Positions 29,486 to 33,589 of a DNA stretch of 33,589 nt are shown piece after piece. The DNA is taken from NCBI GenBank assembly GCA_910579935.1, contig CAJTVQ010000044.1, positions 1 to 33,589 on the forward strand, read 5' to 3'. The translations under genes were made by a program, and so were the position numbers. The notes beneath the pieces were generated by a model. The model saw nothing but the letters and a program-made list of their open reading frames with translations, was not told where the DNA came from and searched no databases. Position 1 is the first letter of the stretch, and each line of letters opens with the position of its first letter. Origin of the DNA: an uncultured Lachnospiraceae bacterium (GTDB lineage Bacteria; Bacillota; Clostridia; Lachnospirales; Lachnospiraceae).

Positions 29486-31678
29486 ATGTCAGTAAAGATT
29501 GCATTGGCAGGTAATCCCAACTGCGGGAAAACGACACTGTTCAACGCGCTTACCGGTTCCAACCAGTTTGTAGGAAACTGGCCGGGAGTTACAGTGGAGA
29601 AAAAAGAGGGAAAATTGAAAGGGCACAAGGATGTGGCGGTTATGGATCTTCCGGGTATCTATTCCTTGTCCCCGTATACTTTGGAAGAAGTGGTGGCGAG
29701 GAACTATCTGATCAATGAAAGGCCGGATGTGATTCTCAACATTGTGGACGGAACGAATATTGAGAGAAACCTGTACCTGAGTACACAGCTGATGGAGCTT
29801 GGCATTCCGGTGGTGATGGCAGTCAACATGATGGATGTGGTGGAGAAAAACGGCGACAGTATACATACCGGTAAATTAAGCGAAAAGCTGGGCTGTGAAG
29901 TGGTGGAAATCTCCGCGCTGAAAGGCACCAATATACAGAAAGCGGCAGAAAAGGCAGTAGCGCTGGCAGAAAGGGCAGGCCGCACAGCGCCTGTTCATAA
30001 ATTTGCACCGGCGGTAGAGGCCGTGATCGAAGAAGTGGCATCTATGCTGGGATCCGATGTAAAAGAAGAACAGAAGCGTTTCTTTGCGGTGAAGCTGCTG
30101 GAGAGCGATGACAAAATCGGAACGCAGATGCAGAAAGTTCCGGATGTTTCCGCACAGATCAAAAGGCTGGAGGAATCGTTGGATGACGATGCGGAAAGCA
30201 TTATTACCAATGAAAGGTATGTATACATTTCTTCCATTATCGGAGAGTGCGTAAGCAAAAGCAGGGCGGAGAAACTGACCGTATCCGATAAAATTGACCG
30301 CATAGTGACCAACCGTTTTTTAGCGCTTCCGATTTTTGCAGTCGTGATGTGGCTGGTGTATTATGTTTCTGTAACTACGGTAGGTACATGGGCAACGGAT
30401 TGGGCAAATGACGGTGTATTCGGCGAAGGATGGAGCCTGTTCGGGTTAGAAGTTCCGGGGATTCCGGCGCTTGCGGAGTCGGCGTTGAGTGCCATCGGCT
30501 GTGCAGACTGGTTGTCAGGACTGATTTTGGATGGTATTATAGCAGGTGTAGGCGCAGTACTTGGTTTTGTACCCCAGATGTTAGTGCTGTTCATATTCCT
30601 TGCTTTCTTGGAAAGCTGCGGATATATGGCGAGGGTGGCATTTATCATGGACAGGATTTTCAGAAAGTTCGGCCTGTCAGGAAAATCCTTTATTCCCATG
30701 CTGATCGGTACAGGATGCGGCGTGCCGGGTGTTATGGCATCCCGTACGATTGAAAATGACCGTGACAGGAAAATGACGATCATGACTACGACGTTTATTC
30801 CCTGCGGTGCAAAACTTCCGATTATCGCACTGATTGCCGGCGCATTGTTCGGAGGTGCGTCATGGGTGGCACCCAGTGCATATTTTGTGGGAATTGCAGC
30901 AATTATCTGCTCCGGTATTATTTTGAAAAAGACAAAGATGTTTGCAGGAGATCCGGCTCCTTTCGTTATGGAGCTTCCGGCTTACCATCTGCCTACTGTT
31001 TCCAATGTATTGAGGAGTATGTGGGAAAGAGGATGGTCCTTTATTAAAAAGGCAGGAACCATTATTCTGCTGTCTACCATTGTGATTTGGTTCACTACTT
31101 ATTTCGGTTTTGTGGACGGACAGTTCCGGATGCTGGAAGATATGGAAATTGACCATAGTATCCTTGCAGCCATCGGCAACGGGATCAGCTGGCTGTTTAT
31201 CCCTCTTGGATGGGGGGATTGGAAATCTGCAGTTGCAGCCATTACCGGTTTGGTAGCGAAAGAGAATGTGGTAGGTACGTTCGGTATTTTGTTTGGTTTT
31301 GCAGAAGTAGCGGAAGATGGCGAGGAAGTATGGGGCTCACTGGCCGGAAGCATGACAGTGGCAGCAGCTTATTCCTTCCTTGTATTCAACCTTTTATGCG
31401 CACCGTGCTTTGCGGCAATGGGAGCCATTAAGAGGGAAATGAACAATATCAAATGGTTTTGGTTTGCCATCGGTTATCAGACAGGGCTGGCTTATGTGGT
31501 ATCCCTGTGCGTATACCAGATCGGAACCCTGTTTACCGCAGGTGCGTTCGGGTTCGGTACGATAGTGGCTTTTTTACTGGTCATCGGATTCATTTACCTG
31601 TTGGTAAGACCTTATAAGGAAAGCAGTACGTTAAAGGTAGATATGAGAAATATGAAAAAGATGGCGGCAGCAAAATAG
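29486..31678 (+). CDS. feoB: Ferrous iron transporter FeoB
   Basis: FeoB imports Fe2+ across the cytoplasmic membrane. The 730-residue protein has an N-terminal G domain with G1 GNPNCGKT (9-16), G2 in WPGVTVEKKEG, G3 DLPG (54-57), G4 NMMD (114-117) and G5 SALKG, then a helical spacer. The membrane domain (from about 275) has two Gate motifs including IGTGCGVPGVMASR and TFIPCGAKLPI, with the conserved cysteines. Length and domain order are normal. It is preceded by two feoA genes and followed by a Cys-rich membrane peptide and a Fur-like gene. Confidence 0.98.
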   Translation: MSVKIALAGNPNCGKTTLFNALTGSNQFVGNWPGVTVEKKEGKLKGHKDVAVMDLPGIYSLSPYTLEEVVARNYLINERPDVILNIVDGTNIERNLYLSTQLMELGIPVVMAVNMMDVVEKNGDSIHTGKLSEKLGCEVVEISALKGTNIQKAAEKAVALAERAGRTAPVHKFAPAVEAVIEEVASMLGSDVKEEQKRFFAVKLLESDDKIGTQMQKVPDVSAQIKRLEESLDDDAESIITNERYVYISSIIGECVSKSRAEKLTVSDKIDRIVTNRFLALPIFAVVMWLVYYVSVTTVGTWATDWANDGVFGEGWSLFGLEVPGIPALAESALSAIGCADWLSGLILDGIIAGVGAVLGFVPQMLVLFIFLAFLESCGYMARVAFIMDRIFRKFGLSGKSFIPMLIGTGCGVPGVMASRTIENDRDRKMTIMTTTFIPCGAKLPIIALIAGALFGGASWVAPSAYFVGIAAIICSGIILKKTKMFAGDPAPFVMELPAYHLPTVSNVLRSMWERGWSFIKKAGTIILLSTIVIWFTTYFGFVDGQFRMLEDMEIDHSILAAIGNGISWLFIPLGWGDWKSAVAAITGLVAKENVVGTFGILFGFAEVAEDGEEVWGSLAGSMTVAAAYSFLVFNLLCAPCFAAMGAIKREMNNIKWFWFAIGYQTGLAYVVSLCVYQIGTLFTAGAFGFGTIVAFLLVIGFIYLLVRPYKESSTLKVDMRNMKKMAAAK

Positions 31679-31708
31679 AGTTTGTGACATATCGGTCAGG
31701 AGGTCAGG

Positions 31709-31846
31709 ATGGGAACATTGGTAGTTGGCGTAATTGTGTTCGGAATAGCGGCTCTGATAGTCAGGGGTATGATAAGAGACAGGAAAAACGGAAAGTCCAT
31801 CCAGTGCGGCGGTGACTGCGGGCACTGCAAAGGACACTGCCATTAG
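31709..31846 (+). CDS. Small FeoB-associated Cys-rich membrane protein
   Basis: This 45-residue protein has one membrane helix (about 3-20), a basic stretch (RGMIRDRKNGKS), then a Cys/His-rich tail QCGGDCGHCKGHCH with four Cys and two His. The topology matches the FeoB-associated Cys-rich proteins found after feoB in Firmicutes and is suited to handling iron at the transporter exit. A good AGGAGG site lies before ATG 31709. It is too short for standard gene-length cut-offs. Confidence 0.9.
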   Translation: MGTLVVGVIVFGIAALIVRGMIRDRKNGKSIQCGGDCGHCKGHCH

Positions 31847-31886
31847 GAATAACTCTTTGGAACTGTTGGTATAGAAAGGCGCCGGT

Positions 31887-32381
31887 ATGCGGATGAAAGA
31901 AGAAAATAGCAAAGACCAAAGGAAGATGGCAGATTCCAGAAGTTACCGGAGAACAAAGATGCAGAGGGAACTCATTATATCCAAACTGAAGGAAAGGGGC
32001 TGCCGCATTACGAAGCAGCGTCTGACCTTAATCGACATTATTCTGGAAAATGAGTGTTCGAGCTGTAAGGAAATCTTTTACCGTGCGGCAGAAGTGGATG
32101 AAAGCATCGGGACGGCAACGGTATACCGGATGGTAAATGTCTTGGAAGAAATCGGTGCTATCAGCCGGAAAAATATGTATAAGGTGGCTTATTCGGAAGA
32201 ATGTACGATGGAAGATGCCTGTACGATCGTTTTAGATGATAAAACAGCGTACCACTTGTCGGCAAAGAAGTGGAATGAGGTAATCCGGGCAGGTTTGTCC
32301 TGCTGTGGATATTTGAACGGGCAGAAAATAGAATCCGTTTCCGTTCGTCCCTGTGAATGTGACAGGGTGGAATGCGGATAG
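31887..32381 (+). CDS. Fur-fold transcriptional regulator with a Cys-rich, atypical C-terminus
   Basis: The 164-residue protein has a basic N-terminal extension (about 1-25), a Fur-type winged helix (GCRITKQRLTLIDIIL, then GTATVYRMVNVLEEIGA) and a C-terminal part that lacks the usual H-x-H and CxxC metal sites. It ends with a cluster of cysteines (SCCGYLNGQ, RPCECDRVECG). It may sense iron, redox state or another metal through these. The start at 31887 has only a GAAAGG-like site, and in-frame Met codons at 31893 or 31926 are possible. It is probably co-transcribed with feoB. Confidence 0.85.
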   Translation: MRMKEENSKDQRKMADSRSYRRTKMQRELIISKLKERGCRITKQRLTLIDIILENECSSCKEIFYRAAEVDESIGTATVYRMVNVLEEIGAISRKNMYKVAYSEECTMEDACTIVLDDKTAYHLSAKKWNEVIRAGLSCCGYLNGQKIESVSVRPCECDRVECG

Positions 32382-32466
32382 TGTCCGGAGCTTTTTTCAA
32401 TACGCTCAAAGCGGGAGGCGGCGTCAGCAGCACTTGTAGGGGGTGCAGCTGGCGCTGTTTCCATTT

Positions 32467-32498
32467 TTTATTTCCGCGAGCAACGAGCCAAGTGGCTG
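32467..32498 (+). repeat. Dispersed 32-bp intergenic repeat, copy 2
   Basis: Identical to 28473-28504. After it the two copies diverge, so the hairpin partner arm is missing here. It lies in the 230-bp gap between the Fur-like and AraC-like genes, where I see no gene. Confidence 0.85.
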
Positions 32499-32611
32499 TT
32501 TAAGAGATGCAGGGTATTGTCTGCAGCGGGGCTTTGATTTTCACGGGAAACCGGAATCAGAAAACGGAACCGTATAAATGGATGCGGATGCAGAAGCAGC
32601 CGCGGCGGCTG

Positions 32612-33466
32612 TCACGGAGAGGGAGTTACGTGTTCATACCGCCACTGTCTCGGAGAAATCCCGTATACATTTTTGAAAGCCCTGGAAAAGTGCAGCTGGT
32701 TCGGATAGCCGACTGCATTTCCTATATCACCGACCGATAAATTGGTGAGTTTTAATAGTTCGGCCGCTTTTGTCATGCGGTAGGAGATAAGAAATTCCTG
32801 CGGGGATTTTCCCATATTTTCGTGGAAGATTTTTCCGAAGTAGCTGCGGTTCAGGCCGCAGGCTGCAGCAATATCTTCCACGGAAATATTATTTTGGAAG
32901 TTCTGTTCAATGAAGGCAAACGCCTCCTTAATATAAAAATCGCGCAGACTGCTGCCTTTGCCGATCTGTGCAGAGGTAGAGGAACGCACCAGGCTGTCGA
33001 TGAACAGATAGAGGTGTCCGATTAAGTGGAAGGGGGATTCCTCTTTGTGGTTTACAATATAGATCATTTCATTTTTCATAGTCTCGGAAATATCCTTATA
33101 GCGCGCCTTGTAAACCGGCTGTTCCGGTTTCATTCCCGTTAATTCGATGGCTTCTTTGACCCGCAGACCGTCAAACTCCAGCCAGACATATTCCCATGGA
33201 AGTTTCTCATCCGCAATATAAGTACAGATCTGATGGGGGAAAAGCATAAAGCCCTGTCCGCTTTTGATCTGGAAAGCGGCGGATTCCTTTTTCCCGTTCT
33301 GTGCATAGAGGGTACCCGCACCGGAAAGGCAGTAGTGGAACAGATAGTGGTTCCTTGCGGCAGGACCGAAAGAATGGGAAGGATCGCATTGTTCCCAGCC
33401 AAACTGATACAGACCCAGGTCAACAAAATTCTCACTTGGAAAAATTGAAAAAATCCATTCGCTCAT
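32612..33466 (-). CDS. AraC-family transcriptional regulator
   Basis: The 284-residue protein has an N-terminal cupin-type sensing domain (about 10-155, with HYLFHYCLSGAGTLY and GQGFMLFPHQICTY) and a C-terminal double helix-turn-helix domain (about 180-280). The latter shows SVEDIAAACGLNRSYFGKIFHENMG, split over two helices, and the family signature SRAFKNVYGISPRQWR. Such proteins usually control sugar-uptake or glycosidase genes. Any target gene would lie beyond the right edge. A TGAGGT ribosome site precedes its ATG. Confidence 0.95.
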   Translation of the reverse strand: MSEWIFSIFPSENFVDLGLYQFGWEQCDPSHSFGPAARNHYLFHYCLSGAGTLYAQNGKKESAAFQIKSGQGFMLFPHQICTYIADEKLPWEYVWLEFDGLRVKEAIELTGMKPEQPVYKARYKDISETMKNEMIYIVNHKEESPFHLIGHLYLFIDSLVRSSTSAQIGKGSSLRDFYIKEAFAFIEQNFQNNISVEDIAAACGLNRSYFGKIFHENMGKSPQEFLISYRMTKAAELLKLTNLSVGDIGNAVGYPNQLHFSRAFKNVYGISPRQWRYEHVTPSP

Positions 33467-33543
33467 AACTTACCTCATTTCTGCAGCTTTTTCAGGCATA
33501 TTTTCTGTTCTGACGTATATTATATACCATAATGCTAGTACTC

Positions 33544-33573
33544 CATCCGGCTAGTTTCTAAACTATAACCGGA
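33544..33573. promoter_or_regulatory. Inverted repeat upstream of the araC-like gene
   Basis: ATCCGGCTAGTTT (33544-33556) and AAACTATAACCGGAT (33559-33573) form an imperfect palindrome about 80-105 bp before the start. A minus-strand -10, TATAAT (33524-33519), lies between it and the gene without a good -35. This suggests a regulator-dependent or autoregulated promoter, possibly shared with a divergent gene past the window edge. Confidence 0.4.
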
Positions 33574-33589
33574 TACAGCTTGGCCAATT

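Overview
The window looks like chromosome from a Gram-positive anaerobe of the class Clostridia, most likely a gut Lachnospiraceae. This is inferred from the purine-rich ribosome binding sites, the gene families and the gene neighbourhoods; no rRNA is present to settle it. Coding density is high, except for one stretch (about 19.6 to 23.3 kb) made mostly of broken genes.

Layout. 0-4.3 kb: the tail of an unknown gene, a CheV-type chemotaxis adaptor, a Sir2-fold protein that has lost its catalytic residues, and a large acidic/basic membrane-anchored protein with 45-bp tandem repeats. 4.4-8.9 kb: housekeeping genes (hisH-hisF-ung, a TrmB-type regulator overlapping a diaminopimelate decarboxylase, tRNA-Leu(CAA)). 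8.9-9.8 kb: a lipoprotein on the minus strand. 10.0-18.3 kb: a partly decayed nonribosomal peptide cluster. It holds remnants of an A/C-domain NRPS and of a MATE exporter joined to an RsbW-like ATPase, followed by an intact Sfp-type PPTase, an STAS anti-sigma-factor antagonist, an intact C-A-T-R NRPS and a membrane-bound SpoIIE/RsbU-type phosphatase. 18.6-19.6 kb: a VOC protein and a MIF-family tautomerase.

19.6-23.3 kb is a gene graveyard around an intact tatD: a sugar-ABC permease fragment, a 5'-truncated alpha/beta hydrolase with an in-frame TGA, a TetR gene with ATA in place of its start codon and a 3' frameshift, a second alpha/beta hydrolase split by a 155-bp MITE with a TTA target duplication, and an MBL-fold fragment. 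23.3-28.0 kb: a SRAP (HMCES/YedK-like) protein, a two-gene minus-strand operon of MotA/ExbB-like and MotB/OmpA-like proteins resembling ZorA/ZorB without the Zorya effectors, and a membrane-fused spermidine-synthase-like protein.

28.0-32.4 kb is an iron module: a DtxR-family regulator facing feoA-feoA-feoB, a small Cys-rich Feo-associated membrane protein, and a Fur-fold regulator. TTAG-N6-CTAA palindromes lie over the feoA promoter and upstream of feoB and are candidate operators. The window ends with a minus-strand AraC regulator. A 32-bp intergenic repeat occurs at both 28.5 and 32.5 kb.

The most unusual unit is the NRPS cluster, which carries all three parts of a partner-switching circuit (phosphatase, STAS antagonist, kinase/ATPase remnant). 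This suggests product synthesis or export was once controlled by protein phosphorylation. Loss of the upstream module, exporter and ATPase suggests the pathway is now dead or rewired in this strain.
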